From assembly GCA_964435475.1 (NCBI GenBank), contig CAYSZB010000005.1:1-64000 (forward strand): 64,000 bases of DNA. The letters run 5' to 3'. The stretch is from CAYSZB01 sp964435475. GTDB lineage: Bacteria; Chloroflexota; Anaerolineae; Anaerolineales; Anaerolineaceae. Positions 1 through 8,804 of the stretch are shown here, piece by piece; positions within the stretch are counted from its first letter, which is position 1, and every line of letters starts with the position of its first letter. The position numbers and the translations under genes are program-made. The notes beneath the pieces were generated by a model. It did not search any database, was not told where the DNA came from, and worked only from the letters and a program-made list of their open reading frames with translations.

Positions 1-3
1 AAT

Positions 4-1341
4 CTATTCTTTTAAGGTTGCATCTTCTCCACCCGCGGACTCGTCCGCGAAGATATGATCAGCCTGGCGGGCCTCGCCGCCTTTCATGCCAAGGATCGAA
101 ACCAGGGCAGCGATCATGAATATCGGACCAATGATAAAGATGGATGAATAGTTATTACCGGTCAATTGAACAATCCAACCATTGATATTGGGGCCGGCAA
201 TGGCTGCCATGGTGGAAAAAAGATAATAGAGACCGGTATAGGTACCGATCTGGATGGCATTTGTCAGGTCGACTACCATTGGCAGTGAGTTAATGTTGAC
301 CAGTGACCAGCTCAGCCCAGCGAACATCAGCAGGAGGCCGACAACCGGTACATTACCAAACATGGGCAACTTGAAGAGGGGCACTAGGAGCATATCTTTG
401 GTGAAAAAGAAAATACTTCCCATAATGGCTATCATAAGAGCCAATCCAATACTGATGGTCTTTTTGCGTCCGATCCTACCGCCTATATAACCTGCAGGTA
501 GCGCACCAATGACAAACATCAGGGAGTTTAAAGTCAGGATCTGCACACTATCCGCTTCGGGCATTCCCAGGTACTTATTGGCGTAAAGTGTAAAGAATGT
601 CTCGATCGCGTTCATGGCAACAAACCAGAAGAAAATTGCAAAGAAAATCCGCAATGCATCATGCTGTTTTTCTTTGAATAACTGGGCAAGACTCCGCCAC
701 AGGTTCGGTCTTTCAGCGTTAGGGTTCTCTTCATATACTTTTGGTTCACGAATGAAGATAAATACCAGCAATACGGCCACAACTACCAGGATCGAACCCA
801 GCCAGAACGGATAGGCTTCGTTAATTTTGTACAGTTGTGCGCCGATAAGGAAGGCGATGATCGAACCGATCCCACCCATGAAGTTGATCACACCGTTTGC
901 CTGTGATCGGAAGCGGGAGGGCGTGATATCAGGCATCAGGGCAACGATCGGTGTGCGCCAGATGGCCATGGCCAATACGAATGTCACGGTACACGTGACA
1001 AATAGGGGCAAACGTGCACCTTCAGCGATATTCAGCATGGGGATGGCAACCATGGGGGCGATCGCCAGGGCGATTGCGGCTATTGGGGCAGCAGTCAGCA
1101 TGAAGGGCAATCGGCGCCCGATCTTTGTGCGTAGGCGGTCAGAGATTGAGCCTACCGCTGGCTGGATGAAAAGGGCAGCAATGTTGTCGATGGTCATGAA
1201 GAAACCAATCATTGCCGGTTGCACATTGAACTTGTTGGCCAGGAAGAGCGGAACGAATGAGTTGTAGACCGCCCAGATGACCATGACGCCAAAAAAGCCA
1301 AATCCGAGTAAAAATGTCCTGCCGTAATTTAGTCGTTTCAT
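4..1341 (-). CDS. MFS sugar-type transporter (SLC45/GPH-like)
   Basis: This 445-residue inner-membrane protein has about 12 hydrophobic segments and looks like a secondary transporter of the SLC45/GPH sugar-cation symporter type. The loop after the second transmembrane helix reads SISDRLRTKIGRRLPFM, the D-R-(x)n-G-R-R-P pattern typical of that group, and a matching GRIGRKK loop lies in the second half. The start ATG at 1341 follows a good AAGGAG site. It lies 27 nt downstream of trmD on the same strand, so the two may be cotranscribed, though their functions are unrelated. The stop codon is inside the window, so the gene is complete. The substrate is inferred only at family level. Confidence 0.8.
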   Translation of the reverse strand: MKRLNYGRTFLLGFGFFGVMVIWAVYNSFVPLFLANKFNVQPAMIGFFMTIDNIAALFIQPAVGSISDRLRTKIGRRLPFMLTAAPIAAIALAIAPMVAIPMLNIAEGARLPLFVTCTVTFVLAMAIWRTPIVALMPDITPSRFRSQANGVINFMGGIGSIIAFLIGAQLYKINEAYPFWLGSILVVVAVLLVFIFIREPKVYEENPNAERPNLWRSLAQLFKEKQHDALRIFFAIFFWFVAMNAIETFFTLYANKYLGMPEADSVQILTLNSLMFVIGALPAGYIGGRIGRKKTISIGLALMIAIMGSIFFFTKDMLLVPLFKLPMFGNVPVVGLLLMFAGLSWSLVNINSLPMVVDLTNAIQIGTYTGLYYLFSTMAAIAGPNINGWIVQLTGNNYSSIFIIGPIFMIAALVSILGMKGGEARQADHIFADESAGGEDATLKE

Positions 1342-1368
1342 GAATTCTCCTTCTAAATAATAAATTGA

Positions 1369-2109
1369 CTATTCACTGGATTTTTTATCCAGGTATTGCT
1401 TAAGGAATTTCCGGTCCGAATCGCTCAAGTGGGCCTTGAGCAACAGATCAGGCCGCCTTTCCAGCGTCCGGATGAGCGATTGTTCGTGACGCCAGCGATC
1501 AAGGGCGGCGTGGTTGCCGGAAAGCAGGATCTCCGGCACCTGCCAGCCGCGAAACTCGGGCGGTTTGGTGTAGTGGGGATATTCAAGCAGACCGCTGGAG
1601 AAGGAATCGTCCTGGGTGGCTTCAGAGTCACCCAAAACACCGGGGATGAGGCGGGCAACTGCATCCAGGATGATCAAGGCGGGTAATTCACCACCCGTGA
1701 GGATGTAATCACCGATTGATACCTCGTGGGTTACGAGGTGCTCGCGGATGCGTTCATCGTAAGATTCATATCGTCCACAGACCAGCGCAAAATGATCAAA
1801 CTGGGCAAATTCGCGGGCTATGCTTTGGCTAAAAAGCCGACCCTGGGGGCACAGAAGGATCACCGGGCAGTTGGGGGGAGAACCAAGGACAGATTCAACC
1901 GCTGCAAAGACCGGATCTGGTTTCATGATCATCCCGCCGCCACCGCCATAAGGTGTATCGTCCGTGGTGTGATGGCGGTCGGTAGCGTGATCGCGGATAT
2001 TGTGGGTCTTGACCTCGAGGAATGAGTTCTGGATTGCGCGCTTGAGGATGCTTATCTCAAGGTAAGGTTGAAATACTTCGGGAAAGAGACTGAAGATATC
2101 CACCAGCAT
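1369..2109 (-). CDS. trmD: tRNA (guanine37-N1)-methyltransferase TrmD
   Basis: TrmD methylates G37 next to the anticodon with S-adenosylmethionine, which prevents +1 frameshifting. At 246 residues it has the usual family length. It starts MLVDIFSLFPEVF and carries the expected CGRYESYDERI, GDYILTGGELPAL and GVLGDSEATQDDSF stretches of the trefoil-knot SAM site and active site, plus YTKPPEFRG. It is not next to rpsP, rimM or rplS, its common partners. An extended -10 element TGATAAAAT ends 6 nt before the ATG and no Shine-Dalgarno is visible, so the mRNA is probably leaderless. Confidence 0.95.
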   Translation of the reverse strand: MLVDIFSLFPEVFQPYLEISILKRAIQNSFLEVKTHNIRDHATDRHHTTDDTPYGGGGGMIMKPDPVFAAVESVLGSPPNCPVILLCPQGRLFSQSIAREFAQFDHFALVCGRYESYDERIREHLVTHEVSIGDYILTGGELPALIILDAVARLIPGVLGDSEATQDDSFSSGLLEYPHYTKPPEFRGWQVPEILLSGNHAALDRWRHEQSLIRTLERRPDLLLKAHLSDSDRKFLKQYLDKKSSE

Positions 2110-2115
2110 GGGCGA

Positions 2116-2124
2116 ATTTTATCA
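2116..2124 (-). promoter_or_regulatory. extended -10 promoter of trmD (leaderless)
   Basis: On the minus strand TGATAAAAT matches an extended -10 (TGN plus TAAAAT). Its last base is 6 nt before the trmD ATG, so transcription should begin at or next to the A of the start codon. No ribosome binding site fits in between. Confidence 0.5.
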
Positions 2125-2135
2125 TATATGTTCTC

Positions 2136-2177
2136 AGTTTCGCAGCGGGGGTACATGTGCAGCGAAGTTGCGAAACT
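2136..2177. repeat. 9-bp inverted repeat upstream of trmD
   Basis: Perfect arms AGTTTCGCA (2136-2144) and TGCGAAACT (2169-2177) are separated by 24 nt, and a third partial copy, CGAAACT, follows immediately. The left arm covers the place where the trmD -35 box would be. It could be an operator or a remnant of a repeat element. No protein is known to bind it. Confidence 0.4.
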
Positions 2178-2287
2178 ACGAAACTGTGACTCCTTTTAGG
2201 AGACAAATAGCAGGGGAAGACTATTTGGGATGGAAAAATCACCCTCTTTAGAATCTGCAAGCATTGCATTAACATTAAATGGCAGGC

Positions 2288-2316
2288 TTGAACAAGAAAT
2301 TGATTGATGATATGAT
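2288..2316 (+). promoter_or_regulatory. promoter of TPR gene at 2323 (leaderless)
   Basis: TTGAAC (2288-2293), a 17-nt spacer and TATGAT (2311-2316) form a good sigma-70-type promoter. The -10 box ends 6 nt before the ATG at 2323, which implies a leaderless transcript. Confidence 0.6.
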
Positions 2317-2322
2317 GTTTTC

Positions 2323-3597
2323 ATGTATCTTCGAGGGAGCAAACTATCCTTAAAGCCAAAACGGAAACGCCCCAACCCGTTCATGATCGGATTCCTGTTA
2401 TTGGCGATCGGCGGGCTGATCTACCTGAATATCGTTGTGGTGCCGGACATCCCACCCCTTTTCCTGCCGACACCCACGCCAACCCGTGATCCGGTTTCAT
2501 ATGAGTTGGAAGCAGAAGGCCTGGTGAGCGAAGGAAAATACACTGCTGCTGTTGAAGTATATAAACAGGCGGTCACAGCCGATCCACAGAATGTATTGAA
2601 TTACATTAACCTGGCGAAGCTGCAGATCTACACCGGTGCCTTTGAAGAAGCCAGGGTCAATGCAGAAAATGCCATCCTGTTGAACAAAAACTACCCGGAT
2701 GCCTATGCCTTGCTGGCCTGGGCTGTGGCTTTGCAGGGTGATTACCTGAATGCAGAAGCGTATGTCAAGCAGGGGATTACGGTAGACCCCAATAGTGCAA
2801 TATCGCATGCCATCTATGCCTACATCCTTGCTCTGCGCATTTCGGATGGGGCTGGTGAACTTGGCACTGTGGATAAGGCGATCGAGGAATCCCGAACCGC
2901 CTGGACCTTGAACCCCAACCTGCTTGAGGCACGCTGGGCAAGGGGATTTGTCCTGGAGGTCACCAGCAACTACAGCGAAGCAGTCGAGGAATTGGAAGTT
3001 GCAGTGGAAATTAATGGCAACGTAGCCGCCTTGCGCCAGGCGCTGGGACGCAACTATGTGGCAATGGAAGAATACGATCTGGCTGTTTTTGAGTTCACCA
3101 AGGCCTATGCCCTGAACCCCACCGACCCGGACCCAAACTTTTACATTTCCCGGGTTTATGCACGGCTGGGTGAGTTCGCCAAGGCGATCCAATATGCCGA
3201 GCAAGCTCTCAAAGATGACCCTGTCAGCCCTAATCTCAATGCCAACCTCGGAACGATGTACTACCGCAATGCGCAATATAACCAGGCACTGAAGTACCTG
3301 GAACTGGCTGTACGGGGCGGCATTGCTGATTCTGGGGAAGTCATTGAGGGCATCCCCCTGGAATACAGCAACAGCGTGATCGAAATCTTCAGCCGTTATG
3401 GTTTGGCATTGTCCAACGTAAACCGCTGCAACGAAGCGGTACAGGTCGCCCAGGCAATGATCCAGGGGGTTCCAGATGATGAGACCGCCATGTTTAATGC
3501 CGAGGCGATCATCAGCAAGTGTGAAGAGAACCTGGAAAATCCACCGACGGCGACGCCTTCGCCGACTGAGACGCCAGCTCCGACCAACACCCCATAG
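2323..3597 (+). CDS. TPR repeat protein with N-terminal membrane anchor
   Basis: This 424-residue protein has a basic N-terminus, one transmembrane segment at about residues 22-43, a short Thr/Pro linker (LPTPTPTRDP) and then a long array of tetratricopeptide repeats from about residue 55. The TPR units show the usual pattern, for example YTAAVEVYKQAVTADPQNV. The tail is again Thr/Pro-rich (ATPSPTETPAPTNTP). It is likely an extracytoplasmic scaffold held to the membrane; no enzymatic motif is visible. The next gene is a second protein of the same build that starts 3 nt later, so the two are probably co-translated and arose by duplication. Confidence 0.8.
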   Translation: MYLRGSKLSLKPKRKRPNPFMIGFLLLAIGGLIYLNIVVVPDIPPLFLPTPTPTRDPVSYELEAEGLVSEGKYTAAVEVYKQAVTADPQNVLNYINLAKLQIYTGAFEEARVNAENAILLNKNYPDAYALLAWAVALQGDYLNAEAYVKQGITVDPNSAISHAIYAYILALRISDGAGELGTVDKAIEESRTAWTLNPNLLEARWARGFVLEVTSNYSEAVEELEVAVEINGNVAALRQALGRNYVAMEEYDLAVFEFTKAYALNPTDPDPNFYISRVYARLGEFAKAIQYAEQALKDDPVSPNLNANLGTMYYRNAQYNQALKYLELAVRGGIADSGEVIEGIPLEYSNSVIEIFSRYGLALSNVNRCNEAVQVAQAMIQGVPDDETAMFNAEAIISKCEENLENPPTATPSPTETPAPTNTP

Positions 3598-3600
3598 ACC

Positions 3601-4920
3601 ATGCAACTCGAAGGCAAAGATATCCAATTCCGCAATCCCAAGCGACGATCGAGCCCATTCCGGGTGATGATCCTGCTTGTCCTGATCGTTGCCCTGGTTG
3701 GGGTGCTGCGTTCATATGCCAGGGGCGACATAGAACCGTTGTTCATGCCAACGATGACCCCAACGCGCACGACAAACTCCTTCGTGGTTGAGGCTAACAC
3801 CCACTTTTTGGCCGGCAACCTGGATAAGGCCATCGCTGCCTATCAAAAAGCGATTGAACTGGATCCCACGGATGTTACGATCCTGGTTAAACTGGCCCAG
3901 GTGCAGGCATATTCATCCAACCTGCTGACCACCGACCAGGAAAGACGGACCCGTTTGTCAGAAGCGCTGGATACGATCAACATGGCAAAGGAGATCGCCC
4001 CGACCGACAGTACTGTCCTGGCGGTTCGTGCATTTGTCCTGGACTGGAACTCGAATTCCACCCTGGTGGGCGATCAATCAGAAGCCCTGTTGAACGAAGC
4101 AGAAGCTGAGGCAACCATGGCATTGCAGTATGATGCCACCAATACCCTTGCGTTGGCATATTACGCTGAGATCCTGATCGATCAGTACCGCTGGGTCCAG
4201 GCGCAGCAGTACATTCAACAGGCTATGGAAAGAGATCCCAGCTTGATGGATGTCCATCGCATACAGGCTTATACCTACGAGATCCTGGGTGAGTATAACC
4301 TGGCGATCCAGCAGTACAAAGAAGCGATAAAGATCAACCCGAACCTGACATTCTTGTATATTTCAGTTGGCAAGATCTACCGCCACCTGGAACTGTATGA
4401 CCAGGCCTTGGAATATTTTGACCAGGCCGCTAATCTGAATGAACAACTTGGCATCAAAGACCCGATCCCTTATATGGCGATCGCAAATACATATATCCGC
4501 CTGGGGGAACCAATGGTGGCATCGAGGAATGCCTTCAAGGCACTGACCTATAACCCTTACAGCCCGGATGTGTATGGGCAGGTGGGGCTGATCTATCACC
4601 GCTCACGCAACTTTGAAGGCGCCATCCCGGCTTTAAAATGCGCTGTAGAAGGGTGCACGCCGGAAGAAACCTGCGAGATCAGGGATTGCGACCCGACAAC
4701 TGACCCGGCGATCGCCATTGAGGGGATGCCCCTGTCAGACAACACAGTTGTATATTATTACACGTACGGTTCCGTGCTTTCAGGTTTGCATCGTCCGGGG
4801 GATGACAAGTGCGAACAGGCGATGCAGGTCTTTGCCAGGATAAGGGAGGCTTACTCAGACGACCCAACAATCATGGGAATTGTTTTCGCAGGTGAAGAGA
4901 TTTGTGTAGGCGCTGAGTAG
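3601..4920 (+). CDS. TPR repeat protein with N-terminal membrane anchor
   Basis: This 439-residue paralogue of the preceding gene has a basic N-terminus, a transmembrane helix at about residues 20-38, the linker MPTMTPTRTT and then TPR units such as LDKAIAAYQKAIELDPTD and YNLAIQQYKEAIKINPNL. It lacks the Thr/Pro tail. A cysteine-containing segment, EGCTPEETCEIRDCDP, sits between late repeats. The start ATG follows the previous stop by 3 nt with no clear Shine-Dalgarno, so translational coupling is likely. It probably acts as a protein-interaction scaffold; partners are unknown. Confidence 0.8.
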   Translation: MQLEGKDIQFRNPKRRSSPFRVMILLVLIVALVGVLRSYARGDIEPLFMPTMTPTRTTNSFVVEANTHFLAGNLDKAIAAYQKAIELDPTDVTILVKLAQVQAYSSNLLTTDQERRTRLSEALDTINMAKEIAPTDSTVLAVRAFVLDWNSNSTLVGDQSEALLNEAEAEATMALQYDATNTLALAYYAEILIDQYRWVQAQQYIQQAMERDPSLMDVHRIQAYTYEILGEYNLAIQQYKEAIKINPNLTFLYISVGKIYRHLELYDQALEYFDQAANLNEQLGIKDPIPYMAIANTYIRLGEPMVASRNAFKALTYNPYSPDVYGQVGLIYHRSRNFEGAIPALKCAVEGCTPEETCEIRDCDPTTDPAIAIEGMPLSDNTVVYYYTYGSVLSGLHRPGDDKCEQAMQVFARIREAYSDDPTIMGIVFAGEEICVGAE

Positions 4921-4962
4921 TAAGATTTTTGTTAAAACTTTGTAAGAAGTACAAGATTCCTC

Positions 4963-4991
4963 TTGACTTCCCGCCCCAAGAAATGTATTAT
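4963..4991 (+). promoter_or_regulatory. sigma-70-type promoter of groES-groEL
   Basis: TTGACT (4963-4968), a 17-nt spacer and TATTAT (4986-4991) form a near-consensus promoter. It lies 10 nt before the CIRCE operator, so bound repressor would cover the transcription start. Confidence 0.85.
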
Positions 4992-5001
4992 TATGTCAAG
5001 T

Positions 5002-5028
5002 TTAGCACTCGCGATAAGTGAGTGCTAA
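5002..5028 (+). promoter_or_regulatory. CIRCE operator (HrcA binding site)
   Basis: TTAGCACTC, nine bases and GAGTGCTAA match the CIRCE consensus exactly. CIRCE is bound by the heat-shock repressor HrcA. Its position at the transcription start, just before groES, is the classical arrangement. No hrcA gene is in this window. Confidence 0.97.
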
Positions 5029-5069
5029 AAAATCGAAATAAACCAAAAAAATCTAATTTGGAGGAATGT

Positions 5070-5363
5070 ATGTCAATCTCACTTAAACCATTAGGAAACC
5101 GCCTTGTGGTTGAACCCATCGAGCAAGAAGAAATTACAGCCGGAGGCATTGTCCTCCCCGAAACCGCGAAAGAGAAACCCCAGAAGGGTAAAGTCTTATC
5201 CATTGGTCCTGGTGATCGCGATGACAAAGGCAATCGTATCCCCCTGGATGTTAAAGCAGGCGACACCGTACTCTTCGCCAAGTATTCCGGTACAGAGATC
5301 AAATATAACAGCAAGAAACTTTTGATCCTGCGCGAAAGCGACGTACTGGCCATTTTGGATTAA
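5070..5363 (+). CDS. groES: co-chaperonin GroES
   Basis: GroES forms the heptameric lid of the GroEL folding chamber in the cytoplasm. The ATG at 5070 follows a strong GGAGG site and gives the standard 97 residues, starting MSISLKPLGNRLVVEP. The reading frame stays open further upstream, but that would place the start inside the CIRCE operator. The mobile loop region (EEITAGGIVLPETAKEKPQ) and GDTVLFAKYSGTEI are typical. It forms an operon with groEL, 32 nt downstream, under CIRCE control. Confidence 0.97.
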   Translation: MSISLKPLGNRLVVEPIEQEEITAGGIVLPETAKEKPQKGKVLSIGPGDRDDKGNRIPLDVKAGDTVLFAKYSGTEIKYNSKKLLILRESDVLAILD

Positions 5364-5395
5364 TCAATTCTATTACCTAACAAGGAGTTATATAT

Positions 5396-7033
5396 ATGGC
5401 TAAACAATTAGTTTTTTCAGATGAAGCACGACGTTACCTCAAAAGCGGTATCGACATCGTTGCCAATGCAGTAGCAACTACACTTGGTCCCAAGGGACGC
5501 AACGTGGCTTTGGACCGCAAATTCGGTTCCCCGACCATCACCCATGATGGCGTGACTGTTGCGAAAGAAATCGAACTCGAAGATCCCTTTGAGAATATGG
5601 GTGCCCAACTGCTCAAGGAAGCAGCCACCAAGACCAACGACATTGCGGGTGATGGCACAACCACATCCACAGTTTTGGCACATGCCATTGTCAGCGAAGG
5701 CTTGAAAAACCTGGCAGCCGGCGCAAACCCCATGCTGCTTAAGCGTGGTATTGAAGCCGCGTCCAAGGCTGTAGCAGAATCCATCCGTGAACAGTCGATC
5801 AAAATCACCACCAAGGAAGAGATTGGCAATGTTGCCACCATTTCTGCCCAGGACCGCGAGATCGGTTCCCTGATCGCCGATGTAATGGACAAGGTCGGTA
5901 AAGATGGCGTCATCACTGTTGAGGAATCTAAAGGTCTCCAGTTTGAGACCGAGTATGTTGAAGGTATGCAATTTGACCGTGGTTATATTTCTGCCTATTT
6001 TGTGACTGATCCTGAGCATATGGAAGCTGTCATTGCTGATCCCTATGTTTTGATTTATGACAAGAAGATCTCCGCTGCAACCGACATTGTGCCACTGCTT
6101 GAAAAACTGGTGCAGGTTGGCAAACGGGAAATGGTCATCATTGCTGAAGATATCGATGGCGAAGCCCTGGCAACCCTGGTATTGAACAAATTGCGCGGTA
6201 TGCTGAACGTCCTGGCAGTGAAAGCCCCGGGTTTTGGCGATCGCCGAAAAGCCATGCTGCAGGACATTGCCATTTTGACCGGTGCAAGTGTCATATCTGA
6301 AGAAACCGGCCGCAAGCTGGAAACAGCCACCATTGAAGACCTTGGTAAGGCAGAGAAAGTCGTCACCGACAAAGACAACACCACCATCATCAATGGCCGT
6401 GGTGACCCAATTGCTATCAAAGGTCGCATTGAGCAGATCCGTGTTGAAATTGAAAACACTACCAGCGATTATGATCGCGAAAAACTGCAGGAACGCCTTG
6501 CCAAACTTTCCGGTGGCGTTGCCATTATCCGTGTGGGTGCCGCAACCGAAACCGAACTCAAAGAGAAGAAACATCGTGTGGAAGATGCACTTTCAGCAAC
6601 CCGTGCAGCCGTTGAAGAAGGTATTGTGCCTGGTGGCGGTGTGGCTTTGATTAACGCCATGAAAGCAGTCACTGGTTTGAAGATGGATAGCGACGATGCC
6701 CAGATCGGTGTCAATATCGTACGCAATTCACTCGAGATCCCGATGCGCAAGATCACCGAGAATGCCGGCAAGGATGGCTCCGTGATCGTTGAGAACGTCC
6801 GCCAGCGACAGGCAGCTGCCAGTAACTATCGTATCGGTTATAACGTCCTGTCCGAAGAATATGTGGACATGGTCGATGGTGGTGTGATTGACCCCGCCAA
6901 AGTGACTCGTGGAGCCCTGGAAAATGCCGCCTCGATTGCAGCCATGATCCTGACCACCGAAGCTTTGATCACCGATATTCCCAAGAAAGATTCAGCCCCA
7001 GCCATGCCCCCAGGCGGCGGGATGGATTACTAG
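5396..7033 (+). CDS. groEL: chaperonin GroEL
   Basis: GroEL is the 60-kDa chaperonin that folds proteins with ATP in a tetradecameric cage. The 545-residue protein has the family length, contains the nucleotide-binding DGTTT motif (AGDGTTTSTVLAHAIV) and GPKGRNV near the N-terminus, and ends in the Gly/Met-rich tail PPGGGMDY. The start is set by AAGGAG 8 nt upstream. It is cotranscribed with groES and followed by a rho-independent terminator. Confidence 0.98.
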   Translation: MAKQLVFSDEARRYLKSGIDIVANAVATTLGPKGRNVALDRKFGSPTITHDGVTVAKEIELEDPFENMGAQLLKEAATKTNDIAGDGTTTSTVLAHAIVSEGLKNLAAGANPMLLKRGIEAASKAVAESIREQSIKITTKEEIGNVATISAQDREIGSLIADVMDKVGKDGVITVEESKGLQFETEYVEGMQFDRGYISAYFVTDPEHMEAVIADPYVLIYDKKISAATDIVPLLEKLVQVGKREMVIIAEDIDGEALATLVLNKLRGMLNVLAVKAPGFGDRRKAMLQDIAILTGASVISEETGRKLETATIEDLGKAEKVVTDKDNTTIINGRGDPIAIKGRIEQIRVEIENTTSDYDREKLQERLAKLSGGVAIIRVGAATETELKEKKHRVEDALSATRAAVEEGIVPGGGVALINAMKAVTGLKMDSDDAQIGVNIVRNSLEIPMRKITENAGKDGSVIVENVRQRQAAASNYRIGYNVLSEEYVDMVDGGVIDPAKVTRGALENAASIAAMILTTEALITDIPKKDSAPAMPPGGGMDY

Positions 7034-7052
7034 AATTAACAGGTAAGATGGA

Positions 7053-7084
7053 AGAGGTTGACCGAGAGGTCAGCCTCTTTTTTT
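7053..7084 (+). terminator. rho-independent terminator of groES-groEL
   Basis: An 11-bp stem (AGAGGTTGACC / GGTCAGCCTCT, one G-T wobble) with a GAGA tetraloop is followed directly by a run of six further T. It lies 19 nt after the groEL stop. Confidence 0.9.
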
Positions 7085-7125
7085 ATGAGTTTGGCAAAGA
7101 GGAGCATACCTGAATCAGTATTGGG

Positions 7126-7131
7126 TATAAT
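7126..7131 (+). promoter_or_regulatory. -10 box of the parvulin-like gene (leaderless)
   Basis: A perfect TATAAT ends 7 nt before the ATG at 7139, and no Shine-Dalgarno is present. No convincing -35 is seen at the right spacing. Confidence 0.45.
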
Positions 7132-7138
7132 TGCTTAT

Positions 7139-8047
7139 ATGAAATTGAGATATTATTTGAAATTAAGCCACATTCTTGTGGTCTTAATTTTGATTCCCAA
7201 CCTTATAGCTTGCACACCATCGGACCGTTACACGCCAACCTTGGAAAATACACCTACCGATACACCCGTTCCTGCAACGCCAAAAGCAACCAGCGAACCT
7301 GTAGCTGCCAGGGTAAATGGCGAGGTGATCAGCCTCTCGTTTTTTGAGGGAGAAGTGGCACGCTATAAACTGGTGATGCAGGAAAACCCGGAAGGATTAA
7401 CTGATGAGGTTCAGGTCCGCGAACTCGTTATCAATGACCTGATCGACCAGGTGCTCCTGAAGCAGGGGGCGGAGGCGGCAGGCATGCAGGTCAGTGATGA
7501 GCAATACCAGCAGGAGATTACCAGGCTCGTGTCTGAACTGGGCAGCGAGGATGCACTGATTAACTGGAAAACTGAGTACGGTTATGATGACCAGCAATTT
7601 GAGATTGCCATGCGCCTCTCCATTGCTGCCAGCTGGCAGAAAGACCAGATTGCAGCCACTATCCCCGAAGCAGTTGAGCAGGTCCATGTCCAGCAGATCT
7701 TTGCCTACACCAGTGAGGGAGCCCAACGGGCACTGACCAGTTTGAATTCAGGGACGGACTTTGATGAGATTGCCTGGACCTATGACCCGGTGACTGGCGG
7801 TGACCTGGGTTGGTTCCCATTTGGTTACCTGACAGTTGACGAAGTTGATGTGGTGGCATTTTCGCTGGGGGTTGGCGAATACTCACAGGTCATTGAAAGC
7901 AGGCTGGGGTATCACATCATCAAGGTTTTGGAAAAAAACAGCGCATACCCGCTGATGGCTGATGCACGGGTTTTTCTCCAGCGCCAGGCGGTTAATGACT
8001 GGCTCAGGATCAGCCGCGAACAGGCTGAGATCGAGATCACCTACTGA
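7139..8047 (+). CDS. parvulin/SurA-type peptidyl-prolyl isomerase lipoprotein
   Basis: The 302-residue product looks like an exported foldase of the PrsA/SurA type. It has a signal peptide with a lipobox-like end (IPNLIAC), a Thr/Pro linker, and a SurA-like N-terminal helical region beginning ARVNGEVISLSFFE. A rotamase core near residues 195-280 includes GGDLGWFPFGYL and SRLGYHIIKVLE, the conserved parvulin stretches. The frame is open further upstream, but the ATG at 7139 is the one in front of the signal peptide. It probably helps fold secreted or cell-surface proteins. The next gene starts 8 nt after its stop. Confidence 0.85.
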   Translation: MKLRYYLKLSHILVVLILIPNLIACTPSDRYTPTLENTPTDTPVPATPKATSEPVAARVNGEVISLSFFEGEVARYKLVMQENPEGLTDEVQVRELVINDLIDQVLLKQGAEAAGMQVSDEQYQQEITRLVSELGSEDALINWKTEYGYDDQQFEIAMRLSIAASWQKDQIAATIPEAVEQVHVQQIFAYTSEGAQRALTSLNSGTDFDEIAWTYDPVTGGDLGWFPFGYLTVDEVDVVAFSLGVGEYSQVIESRLGYHIIKVLEKNSAYPLMADARVFLQRQAVNDWLRISREQAEIEITY

Positions 8048-8055
8048 GAGATCCC

Positions 8056-8796
8056 ATGAGTGATCAAAAACCTGTCATTCCCCCAGTGAAGAGGAGCCGG
8101 CCTGACGAAACTGTGTCCAGGATCTCGAACATGGCCCAGCGCAAGCGGCCTGCCGCCTGGAAGATATTGCTGGTGATCATGCTGATCGCAGGGGCGATCT
8201 ATACTAGCTTGTTCTTTTTGGGGATTGTCGACCTGCCGAAATTTGAAACAAAACCCACACAGGTGCTGATCATTACCCATACTGCGACCAGGCAGCCCAC
8301 ACCCAAGCCGAGCAGCACCCTGACCCAAACACTCCAGCCCAGCACCACGCTGACAGCCACTGGCACGGTCGAGCCCACCGCTACGGTTACAGCAACACCC
8401 ACCCCGACTGAGAAACCGATGCCATTTATTCTCAAGGGCACACCCCAACCTGTGAGCAGTAAGATACTGCACCCGTCCTGGGATTGTCAATACCTGGTGA
8501 TCGGTGGGCAGGCCTGGGATTTACAGGATGCCGATGTGATTGGTGAGATCGTACACCTGGGTGGGTCTTATGGTGATGAGCTGGTTGACATGTACTCAAC
8601 GACCGGGTCTGTAACGCTCTATGGCAAGTCTGGTTATGAATTCATACTGGATAATAAAGAGATCGAAAACAGCGGTAGCTTATGGATCAGGCTCGAGGAA
8701 GAAAGTGGTTTACCCCTTTCGAGCATCACCTACCTGGATGTTTCGTCGTCCTGCCAGGAGAACCTGATCATTGTCAATTTTAAACAGGTACGCTGA
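8056..8796 (+). CDS. unknown single-pass membrane protein with Thr/Pro linker
   Basis: I do not recognise this family. The 246-residue protein has a cytoplasmic basic N-terminus of about 35 residues, one transmembrane helix at about 36-57, and a long Thr/Pro/Ala linker at about 75-115. A compact C-terminal domain of about 120 residues follows (starting near KILHPSWDCQYLVIGGQAWD), with two cysteines that could form a disulfide (CQYL and SSCQEN). The last domain is presumably outside the cell. It follows the parvulin-like gene by 8 nt and converges with the DUF711 gene. Confidence 0.6.
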   Translation: MSDQKPVIPPVKRSRPDETVSRISNMAQRKRPAAWKILLVIMLIAGAIYTSLFFLGIVDLPKFETKPTQVLIITHTATRQPTPKPSSTLTQTLQPSTTLTATGTVEPTATVTATPTPTEKPMPFILKGTPQPVSSKILHPSWDCQYLVIGGQAWDLQDADVIGEIVHLGGSYGDELVDMYSTTGSVTLYGKSGYEFILDNKEIENSGSLWIRLEEESGLPLSSITYLDVSSSCQENLIIVNFKQVR

Positions 8797-8804
8797 GCGG
8801 TTGT

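Noticed and set aside
2497..3627. 376-codon minus-strand frame opposite the first TPR gene
   Set aside because: The plus strand has clear TPR repeats, a promoter and a membrane anchor; the opposite frame has none.
5417..6574. 385-codon open frame on the minus strand opposite groEL
   Set aside because: It is an antisense shadow of a highly biased conserved gene; its product has no recognisable domain, signal or ribosome binding site.
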